Assembly: GCA_037693485.1 (NCBI GenBank)
Contig: CM075344.1
Span: forward strand, 24,016,501-24,080,500
Direction: 5' to 3'
Length of the DNA: 64,000 nucleotides
Source of the DNA: Kitagawia praeruptora
Lineage: Eukaryota > Streptophyta > Magnoliopsida > Apiales > Apiaceae
Part shown: in pieces, positions 46,917-58,186 of the stretch
Position numbering within the stretch: the first letter of the stretch is position 1
Layout of the letters: each line of letters begins with the position of its first letter
Notes under the pieces: generated by a model
What the model saw: the letters and a program-made list of their open reading frames with translations, nothing else
Told to the model about the DNA's origin: nothing
The model's database searches: none
Position numbers and translations under genes: made by a program

Positions 46917-47657
46917 TTAGTATGCTACATAGTACAGTAGTTGTTCTGTGTCTTCAAATTTCTTAATTCTTTCCTCCAAGTTTTTATTAACTCGGGTAAA
47001 TCATATCCATAATATCTGCATTTTTATTTCATTTTATTCTTAATTTTAGTTTTTAGTAAATTTTAGTTAATGTATGATAAATTTCTTGTTTTAAGACATG
47101 TAAAATCAAATCTTATTTATTAATACTTATTGATCACTTAAATTTTCAAATTTGATTTCTGGATATAGTAATGTAGGCCATGTGTAATGATATGTTTTGT
47201 GTTTTTAAGAGATAATTTGGGCCTTAATTAGTGTCATGATATATGTCCCTATGGTTGAGAGATAATTTAAGCTATTATGCTAATTTTTTGATTTTTGATT
47301 ATCTCATTTTTTACTTCTTTAAATTTTATTTATTACATGTTTTTGTGATTGATTCCTTAATTGTAGTTTCAAAGTTATTATTTGAAATAATTTAAATTCC
47401 TTATTGTAGTTTGATTTGGTGATTGATTTCTTAATTGTAGTTTTATAGGCCATTTATGATGGCATGTTACCATATATGATGGTTTCTTCGATCGTTAATG
47501 ACAATTTTGTGTCACTTTAGATAATTATAGAGTTTATCAATTTTTTGGTTATTATTTTAAATATTTAAATTTACATTTTCTTATATCAGTAATAAAGGGG
47601 TACCTTCAATTATAAGCTACATAAATTTATATTTTATGTGAGCTTTTATTATTGCAG

Positions 47658-47734
47658 GTACTCTACCGGGAATTAGCATTGTGATTTCTTCTCAATCATC
47701 AAGGGATTATTCTTTTCCGAAGGGTGTTCTCTAA
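47658..47734 (+). CDS. Putative terminal exon of an unknown gene
   Basis: After a pyrimidine-rich run ending TTATTGCAG the frame continues G-T-L-P-G-I-S-I-V-I-S-S-Q-S-S-R-D-Y to TAA at 47732-47734. In phase with 46060-46099 it would make a C-terminus of about 38 residues. The intron between would be 1.56 kb and contain the Tourist-like MITE. Unsupported beyond splice signals and phase. Confidence 0.25.
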
Positions 47735-48276
47735 TCGGACATTAAGATTTTATTATCTAAATTTTCGGGGACATCATGCATGCCCTTCGGTTAGACGATT
47801 AAACTTTTTGAATGAAAGAAATCCTGATGTGGATATTGTATCTTGATACAATTCATCTACGTGAAGGTAATTTTTGTCAAAAAAAAAGTCACGACAATGT
47901 TTTTAGTTTAGATAAATTAATAATTTTTAATTGTTGCTTTGAAAATGAGAATAATTGAGTTCATATGAATTTATTTTGACAGGATTGAGTTTATAAGATT
48001 TAAATATTTGACGTAGTAAATTTATGAATACTTTTAAATATTATATATAATTTTACTTTCGAAGGAGAGAACAGTATGTATTATTTAATTAAATGATATT
48101 ATTGTTAAAATTATACTTTTCTCGTTCCAAAATTATTGTTTTTTTTATGTATTTTGAGATGAAAAAAATTGTAATTTTACATGTTATTTAAAAAAATCTG
48201 AATAAAAATTTAACATCATATTTCTGTCCAAATAATGAAATTTAGAAAAAACAACCTGTAAACCAAAATAACGAGA
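47735..48276. other. AT-rich DNA, no gene seen
   Basis: I see no ORF, element end or clear repeat here. If 47658-47734 is real, the start of this stretch would be its 3' UTR. Confidence 0.4.
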
Positions 48277-49040
48277 ACTTGCCCAAATTATCTATTTTTC
48301 AGCCATCATGGATCGAAATACTGATTTGCAGGGTGTCTGGTCCTAAATACCTATGTGATACGCATGTGGAAGATGCGTATCCTATACTGTTCGTTGTTTC
48401 TCTTATTTCTCTCTCGCCCGTCTCTATCGAAGCTCAAAATCGTAATGGTTGTCGCCTCACTCTCTTTGAACTCGTTCGGCCACCTCCACTGTCTCTGAGC
48501 ACATCAAAATCATCACCACACTTTGTTCTTCGTTTTTCCATATCGATTTATTAGAATCTGGTCCTGCATGGGCTGTGTCGAGCAAATCGAAAAATCGAGG
48601 TCCAATTTAGGGTTCGATTTAGGGGTTTAAACCAGGCATAAGAAATGGTTTGAAATTTGTATAGGGTTGTACATCGTCAAAAGACGATTCGAATTATATG
48701 TATAACATAAACGGTACATTACAGAAAAAAGGTGAACGAAACTAGCCGGAGTTTTGGTCAAAAATCGTTATTGAGAGAGAGAATCGTCTGGGAAAAGAAG
48801 ACGACTGAGCATACACATGTGGCTGATGCGTATCTTGAGATACACATTCGTAAACAACGTATCTCAAGACACGCATTTGCCGTGGAATTTCCAATTTGTA
48901 CAATACACACATCTAACACATGTGTGTCCCGTACACATATCTCCCACATGCGTATTTGGTGGCTATATAGGGCTGTTCCCAGAACCCGTGGGTATTTCAG
49001 ATAAAATGTTCTGAAAAATAGGTATTTAGGACCATCACAA
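48277..49040. mobile_element. Unclassified inverted-repeat element with internal hairpins
   Basis: GGTCCTAAATACCTAT at 48339-48354 is exactly inverted at 49018-49033. A second, imperfect inverted pair shares CTATTTTTCAG (near 48292 and 49008). Inside, GCGTATCTTGAGATAC (48828-48843) pairs with 48859-48874 at 15 of 16 bases, and ACATGTG/GATGCGTATC words recur. No clear target duplication or ORF was found. It could be a non-autonomous DNA transposon of unknown family. Confidence 0.5.
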
Positions 49041-49270
49041 ATGTTATTTTCAGAGTTGTCAAAGTTGTTTGTAACATAGTATGGAAATAAAAAAACAGAT
49101 GCTACATATTTTTACATCGATCTCAAATACATGCATAAAGTCGAAATGATTACTATTTTATTATTTTTTAAAATAGAAGGAATAACATTAACAGGTTAAT
49201 TTTAAAATACAAAAGTTTTCAGTTGCAAGCTTATGAAGTTCCATATATTTGAGTCTAGGAAGACAAGGTA

Positions 49271-49370
49271 TAATTATTGTGTTTTTCTAGGTTGATCAAT
49301 GTATTAAGTGTATTATACATAGTAATTATTGTGTTTTTTTAGGTTGATCAATGTATTAAGTGTATTATGC
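49271..49370. repeat. 52-bp tandem duplication
   Basis: The segment at 49271-49322 is repeated at 49323-49370 with one substitution and minor end differences. It abuts the Helitron-like end at 49374. Confidence 0.8.
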
Positions 49371-49373
49371 TTA

Positions 49374-49410
49374 CTAGCCTTATACCAGTGCGATGCACGA
49401 GTAGTTTTAT
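49374..49410 (-). mobile_element. Helitron-like 3' end (minus orientation)
   Basis: On the minus strand a degenerate hairpin with GTGC-ATC-GCAC core is followed by TGGTATAAGG and CTAG, then T. This is the usual plant Helitron 3' terminus. The body would extend rightward into the AT-rich DNA up to about 51.5 kb; its 5' end was not found. Confidence 0.45.
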
Positions 49411-50334
49411 TAATCATTTGTAGTACATTTTTAATTATAATTTTTTGTTGTAAAATTTGGTTTATAACATTTTGAATAATTTGTTTTTACTTTTAATGAT
49501 AATAATACATATGTTATATGTTTTGTAGTATACATATGTTTGTAGTATACAATTGTTTTTTTCCTTGTAAATGGTTTTTCTAATATACATTTTAAAATTT
49601 AGGCTAACATATTTTTTAGTATTTCATAATTATTTTTGATTTTTTTGTTTTATTAGATTACATACATATGATATACTTGAAACATATAGGTACTATATTC
49701 GTGTAACAATTCTTTTTGATTATGTAATTTAATGGTTATCTTAAATTTTTAGATCTTTTGTTATAGTATTTTAATAGTTTTAAAGTATTTTTAAACTTTT
49801 TTGGAAATATGTGTGGTATTAAACTTTTTTATTTGTTTGAATATTTATTATTTTTTTCATGTTAATTTTATATTCTTGCGTGTTATTTATGTGTTTTTGT
49901 TTAAAGTAATCTCAGTGCTTTTTATGTTGTATTATAATTAGATATTAATATAAATTTATTCTGTGGGAGTTTGGATTATTTTTTAATTTAAAATATGTTT
50001 ATTTATTGATTTGTGTTCACTTTTTCTAATTAATTTTTTTTTGCAAAGTAAGATTTTTTATTTGTTGATTTTTGCTCACATTTTTTTTAATTTAAATTTT
50101 AGAAACATATTTGTTGTCAAACCTAAAAATAGAATCTTTAATGATTTTTATTAAAATAATTTTTTCTTAACGCACTTTTATTTGGTAAACAATTTTTTTT
50201 TTCATAAATTATATTTAAGGTTTAGCCTAACATATATTTTATTATTTCATATTTTTTGGGGTGTTTAATTCTATTTATTAAAAAATATATAATATACTTT
50301 AGACATGTGGGAAATTATTGGTTTAACTATTATT

Positions 50335-50336
<2 letters not shown>

Positions 50337-50382
<46 letters not shown>
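50337..50382. repeat. (TA)n microsatellite
   Basis: A 46-bp uninterrupted TA tract. Confidence 0.95.
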
Positions 50383-50390
<8 letters not shown>

Positions 50391-50572
50391 TTTTAAAGAA
50401 AGTTTGTACTATCTATTTATATTTTTGTGTTGGTTTATATTTGTTTTAAGTGCATTATGTTAAACTTTATTGTTGCTTTTAGTTTTCTAAAACTAAATTT
50501 TTTTTTTGAATTGGCATTGATTTTGTAGATTATATTTTGTTGAATTTTGGTGTCATTTCAAATTATGACATG

Positions 50573-51007
50573 TGTTAGATTATGATTCAATGAAGGTCAG
50601 GATCTGGACTACTGATAAGATATTGATGCTGATGTCATCAGCAAAGAAACATCAATATCAAGATTGACATCAGGATGGGAAGCTGATCAGGATTGCTTGA
50701 AGATTTACATTAGTCCAGAGATCAAGAAAGATTGATTTACCTGTTCCTATTTTATAATTTTATAGGATCGTAACTATCAATTAGGATATGTATTGTAAAC
50801 AGTAGTTAATTGATTTTACATTTCTTGTAATTGATAGGGCAGCTGTGTGCTGTATATAGATACAATTTAGGTTTTACTTCTTAAGAGAGTTTTGTAACAG
50901 ATAAAGCTGTTATTCTTCATACTTGTGTTCATATTATTTATAAAAGTCGAAAATCTTATACAATTGTATTTAACCCCCCTTCTACAATTGTAAATCACTG
51001 GGCAACA
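50573..51007 (+). mobile_element. Solo LTR, Sirevirus-like (435 bp)
   Basis: It runs TGTTAG...GGGCAACA with a perfect 5-bp duplication ACATG on both sides (50568-50572 and 51008-51012), and no internal sequence. Near its end it has the run AACCCCCCTTCTACAA also found in the nested Sirevirus LTR. It also carries ATCAGGAT at 50669 and 50686, the word iterated in that family. It was formed by recombination between the LTRs of a former element. Confidence 0.88.
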
Positions 51008-51440
51008 ACATGTTGTTTGATTATTTTTTTTAATATCTTGTATTACCATGTATTTTCTTAAAAACCTTTTTTTATATTGTATCTAAATGTAAAATCTTGT
51101 TTTTTTTTAAAAAAAAATTTGAATTAAAATTCCGATGATATGCTTTGTTTACTTGTTTATTATATATCAAGAATGAATTTACGACTTATTTTTAATTATG
51201 TTTTTTGATATTTTGTTATTGGTTGTTAATTTTAGAAACATATTTGTTATCAAACCTAAAAATAGAATCTTTAATGATTTTTATTAAAATAATTTTTTTC
51301 TTAAAGCACCTTTATTTGGTATACAATATTTTAGTAAATTATATTTTAAGGTTTAGCCTAACATATATTTTAATGTTTCATATTTTTTGACGTGTTTTCT
51401 TCTATTTATTAGAATACATATAATATACTTTAGAAATAGG

Positions 51441-51787
51441 ATATTATATAGGATATAATATTTACTTTTTAATCCTAACGACCAAACGACGACCACCTAA
51501 ACCTTCCTCATAAATGGTCTTACGGTCGGGAGAACTACCTAACTAAAGAGAAATAGTGTTCTTTCTAAGAGCAGGCGTGGAGAGCTTTTTGCTGGGAAAC
51601 TTGCAAGTACAGCTTGGAGGGTGGCGGACGTAGTATTCGGACTATAACAGTTCCGATGAACAGTCACTCACTTTTGAAAGTTATACAATTCCAGAAGATG
51701 ATCCACGTTGTCTTCGTTGTTTTCCGGTACTTGACTAGTTTCACTTCACCTCAAAAGATTTGATCTATCGTTATTGTCACTGCTGTC
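51441..51787 (+). other. Unassigned DNA with a cox2-like piece
   Basis: This is less AT-rich than its surroundings. No gene is seen apart from the short mitochondrial cox2-like stretch at 51634-51705. The rest may also be organellar, but I could not assign it. Confidence 0.4.
51634..51705 (+). pseudogene. Fragment resembling mitochondrial cox2
   Basis: Twenty-four codons read Y-S-D-Y-N-S-S-D-E-Q-S-L-T-F, then S-Y-T-I-P-E-D-D-P. This is the well-conserved segment of plant cytochrome c oxidase subunit 2 just after the membrane helices. Sequence on both sides does not continue the cox2 frame, so it is a small relic: nuclear mitochondrial DNA, or part of a chimeric mitochondrial ORF that moved to the nucleus. 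Confidence 0.75.
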
Positions 51788-52812
51788 TGTTATTTCCCAG
51801 TAGCGCTCCTCAAGATTGTAGAAGGGGGATTGAATACAATCTTGTAAATTTCTTTCAATTTTAACTAAGACAACAAGTGAACTTCAATGGAAACAGGGGG
51901 ATAAATCGAAGACTAAAAAATAAAGAAACAGAAAATGAACAATCACACAACACACTTAAAAATTTCAGGTGGGGTTTTCTCGACTCCACCTGAGGGTTGT
52001 ATTGAAGAAAACTGCTCTGTGTAAAACAAGTACACAGCTGCGAATACAAGGCTAAAACTATTACAAGAGAACCTAATGCTTGTGGCTTTTTAGCTCAGTG
52101 TTTCTCTTCTCTGTTTTAGCTATGCTACACTTGAAGTATATAAATACTCCAAGATTACAAACCCTACAAAATAAACGAATCTTACAAGTTAAAGTATTCT
52201 GCAGGGTTACTGCCACTCCTTGTCTCCATGTGATACAATTTTGTTTAGTTGTCTTGGACAGATATGCACTAGATTTACCAGCCAAATTGTTTTAAGGAAT
52301 GTTTCTTTTTCTTCTTTCGTTTCCAATACTGGTTCTCATACCTCTTTTAAGTTTATCAACCCATGTGATCTGTCAGGCATGTCAAGTCGCCATCAACCTC
52401 TAATCCCAAGACATTATTGGTTGAAGCATTTATCCGTTGGTGTAGACATGGATCGACAGGTTGATTTCTGCTTGTTGAGAATACCACATCCGTTGGTATA
52501 GAATCTTCATCCGTTGATCACCACTTCACTTATACAGAATTACATAGCACAGCCTATTTACAATTAGCTACCCTATTCTGCATATCCATTGATAGTCAAC
52601 ATGACTTTGGATTTCTAGCAACTATGATATTAACAACAAACTTAAACTTAAATACAAGGTATGCTACAGACTTATCAGTTGATAAGCTGCCTCATCAACG
52701 GATGTACATAGCTTGGATATCCGTTGATAAGTTACAAAACTTAATCTTGTACTCATATGATTTTCAAGGTGTTTTATGGTGTATATCATCAGGGACAACA
52801 TAATTCCTAACA
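51788..52812 (-). repeat. 3' LTR of the second Sirevirus
   Basis: 1,025 bp, + strand TGTTATT...CCTAACA. The polypurine tract (minus strand GGGGGAGAT) lies at 52813-52821. It carries several copies of ATCCGTTG(A/G) or its inverse (52432, 52488, 52509, 52694 and 52719). Confidence 0.85.
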
Positions 52813-53102
52813 ATCTCCCCCAATTTATGACTGATAGAACTACAACCATAAATTAAGGACCTTGATGATAATAAAACACCTTTGCAAAGATCATGATATT
52901 CTATAAAAACATATGAATTGTACAAGCTACAAAATTTTGAAGAAATGAACTGAGTTAAGTAAAAGAATCATACTTCTACAAGGGATCCTCCTCTAGACTG
53001 AGCATATCATTGCTTTTTTCCCCTTGTAGTCCTCATACCATGGATTTTCTCTCTGTTTGCCTCAAGCTGATTTTCCAGAGATCTGTAGATGATCTTTTCT
53101 TC

Positions 53103-56100
53103 TTAGTGGTTTGGATCCAGCATAGACATTAAGTATTGCAAGTACTCATTGCTAGCCTTTTCCAGCTGATCTTCTATCCTGAAGAATCTTCTACAATTTT
53201 GATCATCTCTGAATTCCACTATCCAGAAAGGATAAAAGTGAACCTTCTTGCCAGGTTCATATGGAATGTTCAGTGTCTTGGGCAAACCCTCCTTTGAAGT
53301 CCGGCTGTTTCCCAATTCATTGGCCTTTTTGAAAATTATTCCCCTTGCTTCTGGAGTGAATCCTCCAGTTTTCTTCATTAAAGACCAAATCCTCCAAAGT
53401 TTGCTGTATCCTTCATTTAACACTTGGTCTAGGGGCCAGGCTACACTGTTCCCTCCTTTATAGGTGAAAATTAACCTTCTTGGAAGCCTGGCTGTCCTAT
53501 CTGCAGCACTTACATTGTCCACATCATCCAAGAAGAAATTGATGCTTGAATACTCTTCAATATCTGCAATGTATAGTTCAGTTTCTTTCTTGGTGGCAAC
53601 CTTTGCAACTTGAGGAACCTTAGTGAATTGAATTGGTCTAGATAATGGTTGTTTCCTTCTTCTGGTTCTCCTCTTTTCAGGTGCGAGCCTGATCTTTGGA
53701 AATACCAAGCTGTTGATGTCAAAGTCAAATTCCATAGGTTCTTCCTTTACAAGTTCCAAGGTGTTGAGTGCCTGAGTGTTTTGTGTTGGAGGTTCTGTAG
53801 GTTGAGGTGGTACTGATTCAACTTGAACTTCTGGTTCTGGGCTCAAAGATCTCTTAGCAGGAACTTTAACCATGCTTTTTCTTTTCTTGCACGCAGACTT
53901 TGTGTTCATTTTCTTCTTCTTCTTCTTAAATTTGGCCTCTTCTTTTTCAGCCTCTTGCTCCATTTCTTCTTCTAACTCTCTTACAAGCTCATCAGCCAAT
54001 CTAGCTTCCTTCTCACTGGATTCTGCAGATTTTCTTACAATTTGACCAGCTTGAAGTAACCTTGCAGTTTCTTCAGCTTTGGCAGCTACAAAGTCAGGGT
54101 AACCTGCAGGAACACAAATTTCCACTCCCTCTCTGTAGGTAAAAGCTAGGTTTTCCTTGAGTCCCACATCAACTTTAGCCTTCTGTTTTAATTCAACAAG
54201 ATGCTGGCTCATTAGCTTGAATTCATCTTGTTTTGGCATTGGAAATTCTACTCTCATGGTGTTTTTACCATTCTTCTTCACAGGTGACTTCTTGGGCTTG
54301 AACACAGGCTTGAATTCAGACAAGTAAGAATTTAGGAAGCACAAAATCTGGAATTAGAATTTGTCTGATTGATGTGGTTAAGGAAGGAATTTGTACTTGA
54401 GAAATCTGAGGATTAGCAGCCAGCCTCATGGCTATAGAGTCTTCAGGTTGAATGACTGGTTCTTCCTCACTAGTTGAAATTGCTGGAGCTGTTGGAGGTA
54501 GAGTAGAATGAAGTTGCTCCCCCTCATTTGCTGACCCCTTATCTCTAAACTTCTCCCCCTTTTTGTTAGCATCAAGGGCTTGAGTAGTAGGCAGAGTCAA
54601 TAGACTTGCAAGGAGAGCATTCTGTTTGTTGTGAGCTTCAAGAATAAGCTTTTGATTTTCAAGAATAGTGCCAATTTGAAGCTCTAACTTATCAACTTTT
54701 GCAGACAGAATGTCAACTTTCTTTTCTGTTTCTGCATCTTTCTTCAGCTTTTGATTAAGCTGCTGCATTGTTCGGGGAGGAAAAAGAAGCTCCAAGTCTT
54801 TGTGGTGAGATTCTAGAGCATTTTTAATTTCCAGCTTGAAGTCATCTTTATCTACCACCCTTTGATTGAGAAGACACTTGTGCAATTTGAGAGTAGCCAG
54901 AAAATTCTCTTGCACAAGCTTCAGTGCAGGTTCAGCATCTTGTAGAGTAGCTGCAGTCTTCTCATACTGCACTACTAGATCAGTGAAGGCATCATTGGAG
55001 ACATAATCTTTAGATACTAGCCATTCTGGTAAGTCTCCAGGTTGCTGTGAAGGCTCTACATCTTCACCTTCATCTGTGAATTCAGAGTCAGACTGATTCA
55101 CTTCAGTACCACTTGGAGGCAGCTTGGTAAGAGCATCTGTGGCTCTTTGCATAGATTCTGAGTTTTGTACCAAGTTCAGCTGTTGCTCAGCCTCCACAGT
55201 GCCCTGTTCTGCCCGAGAGTTTAGGTCAAAGATAGGGTGAGTAAAGGTTTCAGCTCCAAGAACTGGTCTTTTAATGACGTTTTGAGATGTTGTTGATAGA
55301 AACTTGTTCTAGGGGCATCCTCAACCTCCATTAACTCACAAGCAATGGCTTCATCCACCCTTATGTCTTCTGTACCTGCTTTTCTCTTATGTTCTCTCTC
55401 TTTTTGCATCAGGGGCTCCCCCTGGCTCACACCTCTCACACCCTCACCTTCACCTACTAAGGTGGAACTCTCAATCTCTCCTTTTGCCTGGCAGGAAGAA
55501 ATTGCCAGCCCCTCACTCTCATTCTCTCCTTTTGCCTACTCACAAAGCAGCCTCTTGCTCTTAGTGATGTCACTCCCTTCCCTCAGTCCTAGAAGTGTTT
55601 GAACTACAAGTTTGACTTCTGCTGTTGATGCAGGGAACACATTGACCAATGAATTTGGTGTATCCACTGATCCTGTAGTTGGAGCTACCAACGGATGATT
55701 GCTGTTAAGCATATCCGTCGATGAACAAACACTTGTCAACGGATGAAAAATATCCATCGATGAAGTAGATAGGATAGCAGTTGATAGGGAAATTATGATA
55801 GAATCTGTGCAGAATGATTTTAAAGTGGGCGACACAGATTCAGTCATAGTTTCAGAAAGAAATGGTTGTTGGTCCAACAAATCATCTAAAAGATGATGAC
55901 CAACAGGGTATGAGTGGGGCTCCTCCCTTAGATGTAAAGAGGGAGAATTTGCTGGTGATATGAAAAGCATGTCCACATCTAGAGATAGAGATGGTGAATT
56001 TTGAGTTGTTTGTGTGATTAGAGATTAAGAATTGGGTTGTGACTCCACATTTGCTGGAGCCACATCAAACTGAGTTTGAGAAGGTTCAATTATGTGAGAT

Positions 56101-56549
56101 TGAACAGTGTGTGACCCTTGTGCACCCAAAGTAACTTTAGGTTTCTTCTTTCTAACAAAGGTTTTGGTTGGTGATTTTTGGCTAGTGGTGTACATTCCCC
56201 TCTTGTTCAATGTTCCTGGTTGGGAACTCTTATCAATAACAACACCCTATTGAGAGGATGCTGTTAGGGATGTGTTTAAATCCTTTTCAGCATTGACAGT
56301 TTTTTGGGAGACTGTAATGTGGCTAGGCTGGGACACACTTACCTCTCCAACCTTATCCTTAGGGTTTCTTTGATGTTCACCCTGTCCCTCACCACTCACT
56401 TCCACCTGAACACTCCCCTCAGAGGTTATGGTAGGTTTTACAACAAGTGCCTATTGGGAAGCACTTGAGGTTGGTTTCTTTGACTTGGATTTGGATTTAA
56501 GTTTGGTAGCTTGGGTAGAAGACTGTGGGTTCTCAGACTCAGTCTCCAT
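53103..56549 (-). pseudogene. Env-like ORF of the second Sirevirus, heavily broken
   Basis: From an ATG at 56549 one frame runs to about 55221 with several stops (near 56455, 56250, 56025 and 55536). It then shifts to 55197-54316 and again to 54344-53103. The early part has S-Q-K-T-V words also seen in the other Sirevirus. The middle has coiled-coil stretches (K-K-V-D-I-L-S-A-K-V-D-K-L-E-L-Q). The last 413-aa segment has an E/K-rich helix and a basic run, and ends with a compact-looking domain. No membrane segment is apparent. It corresponds by position to the env-like ORF of Sireviruses. Confidence 0.75.
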
Positions 56550-56940
56550 AGCAACACTCAATGGCAAAGAACCTTAAGGTTGAGTAGTAGGAAGAAGGTT
56601 AGAAATAGTTACCTCAATGGTACAAACAGTTGATTAGTTTGTTGAGTTAGTAACCTTTCCTTTGGTTTCATTAAATCAATGAACAATTGCAAATGCCATT
56701 GTTAGCAAGTGATGGACTATGAAGATGAATTACATTTCCTGAAAGTGCTAATTCATGAGCAGGTTAAATGACATGTAGAAATATTTCAATTAGGCAATTA
56801 GCAATTTCAGAGTATACACATTCAGTTCATGTTATCACATATGTAGAGGGTTAAGCAATTAATGAATTCAAAAGGGAAATTTGGGCATTTTCATTAAGAT
56901 ACGAGAAACTATTACATAAATAAATAAAAGAACAAATGCC

Positions 56941-57309
56941 CTAAATATCCAAAGAATTAGGAGGGTCTTCTGAGTTTTTTACCTTCTTGGCAGCAGCAGC
57001 CCTGCGAGAGAAGATCCTTGACATTGTGACGGCAAGGCCAATGATCCTCTCCTGCTCCTCCAGGGCTCGGAGCCTCTCCTGCTCCCTTTCCTCAGCTTCT
57101 CGAGCTCTCGCCTAATCCTCCAATTCCTCTTCGATCACCAGGTTCATGAGTAAGAAACTCCACTCCACTTCTTGTTCGTAGGTGAGTTTCTTAAGAATGT
57201 CGATGGGAACATTATCTGCCGGATAGCTGACCCCATCGACTACCATCGACGAAGATCGATAGTCAAAGAGGATCTCGTCAACGTATCGGAAATGCATGAA
57301 GAAATCCAT
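56941..57309 (-). pseudogene. Small ORF between RNase H and the env-like region
   Basis: ATG at 57309 opens 65 codons to TAG at 57114-57112. Past the stop the same frame continues for about 56 codons rich in Arg, Glu and Ala (a likely helix) to TAG at 56943-56941. A TATA-like TATATATA on the minus strand lies about 90 bp upstream, near 57408. No family is recognised. It may be an accessory gene of the element or a captured host fragment. Confidence 0.4.
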
Positions 57310-57976
57310 GAAGAGTTTGAAGAAGAATTAGAAGAAATGAGGATTTGAGATTGTAAGATGGAGTAGAGTTTAGAGGAAATGATAAAAGATGTAACTAGCT
57401 GCTATATGTATATATAGGTGAACTTGGGATATGAATCGACAAAAGGAGACACACCTATAGATACCAGTTATAGATGCATGCAAGGCTAGGCTATACCAAT
57501 AGTCTCTCTCTTAGATTCCCTAGAAAGTGTCATGATTAAACCGATTTATCATGATAATAGTAATACTCGAGAATCAAGATATAATCCCTAGGAAATCAAT
57601 TAGCACAAATAGCACATAAGCATGCAATCACACAATCAAGACAAATATTCGGTCACGAAATTGTAAAAATGATTTGACAGCACAGACATGACCAAAGTAA
57701 AAACAAATAAATTACCCAGTGGATAAAAGAGTAAATTCTCGAGAAACGAGCTTCCCGTTGATATGTATTATTGAGATAATACACACAAAGGAAACTAAAT
57801 ATCCACCGAATAAATAAAAAATAAAATCCAGATATTATTTGAATCATCAACGGATATTTGACACATCCGTCGATGGGTAAATTCTGACTTAGACAGAATT
57901 TCGTACCTTTTCTTGTAGAAGAAAAATTCAAACTAATTTCTGGCTGCTTATTCAACCATGCAATACCTTAAATAAA

Positions 57977-58186
57977 TTATGAAAAATTCAGCATACCTAG
58001 CTCACTTACCAAGCTTGTGAATGTTGATTCATCAAGTGGCTTGGTAAAGATATCTGCAAGTTGTTTCTCAATTGGAACAAAATAAAGTTCCACAGTACCT
58101 TCCATCACATGTTCTCTGATGAAATGGTATCTAATGTCTATGTGCTTGTTCCTGGAATGTTGCACTGGATTCTCAGATATGGCAAT
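57977..58186 (-). pseudogene. RNase H C-terminus of the second Sirevirus
   Basis: On the minus strand the frame reads P-V-Q-H-S-R-N-K-H-I-D-I-R-Y-H-F-I-R-E-H, later L-A-D-I-F-T-K-P-L-D, and ends S-E-L-G-M-L-N-F-S. It is nearly the same as the end of pol at 26566-26760. It is cut at 58186/58187 by the next element. Confidence 0.92.

Larger units (their letters stand above)
50097..51440. repeat. Direct repeat of about 210 bp (two clear copies)
   Basis: Copies at 50097-50307 and 51232-51440 share long blocks such as CAAACCTAAAAATAGAATC and AAGGTTTAGCCTAACATAT, with about 85-90% identity by eye. A weaker third copy is near 49590-49700. The solo LTR at 50573-51007 lies between them. The repeats probably belong to the body of the Helitron-like element. 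Confidence 0.7.
51788..58186 (-). mobile_element. 3' part of a second Sirevirus, cut by another LTR element
   Basis: On the minus strand, in order: the C-terminal end of RNase H (58186-57977), a spacer with a small ORF, a broken env-like region (56549-53103), a polypurine tract and a 1,025-bp 3' LTR. It has the same layout as the Sirevirus at 20818-31848 but belongs to a different family. The insertion at 58187 separates it from the rest of pol, which must lie beyond the right edge of the window. Its target duplication cannot be checked here (left flank is CTGTC). Confidence 0.88.

Noticed and set aside
48279..49014. Several 60-90 aa ORFs on both strands
   Set aside because: They overlap the inverted-repeat element on both strands and look like by-products of its palindromes.
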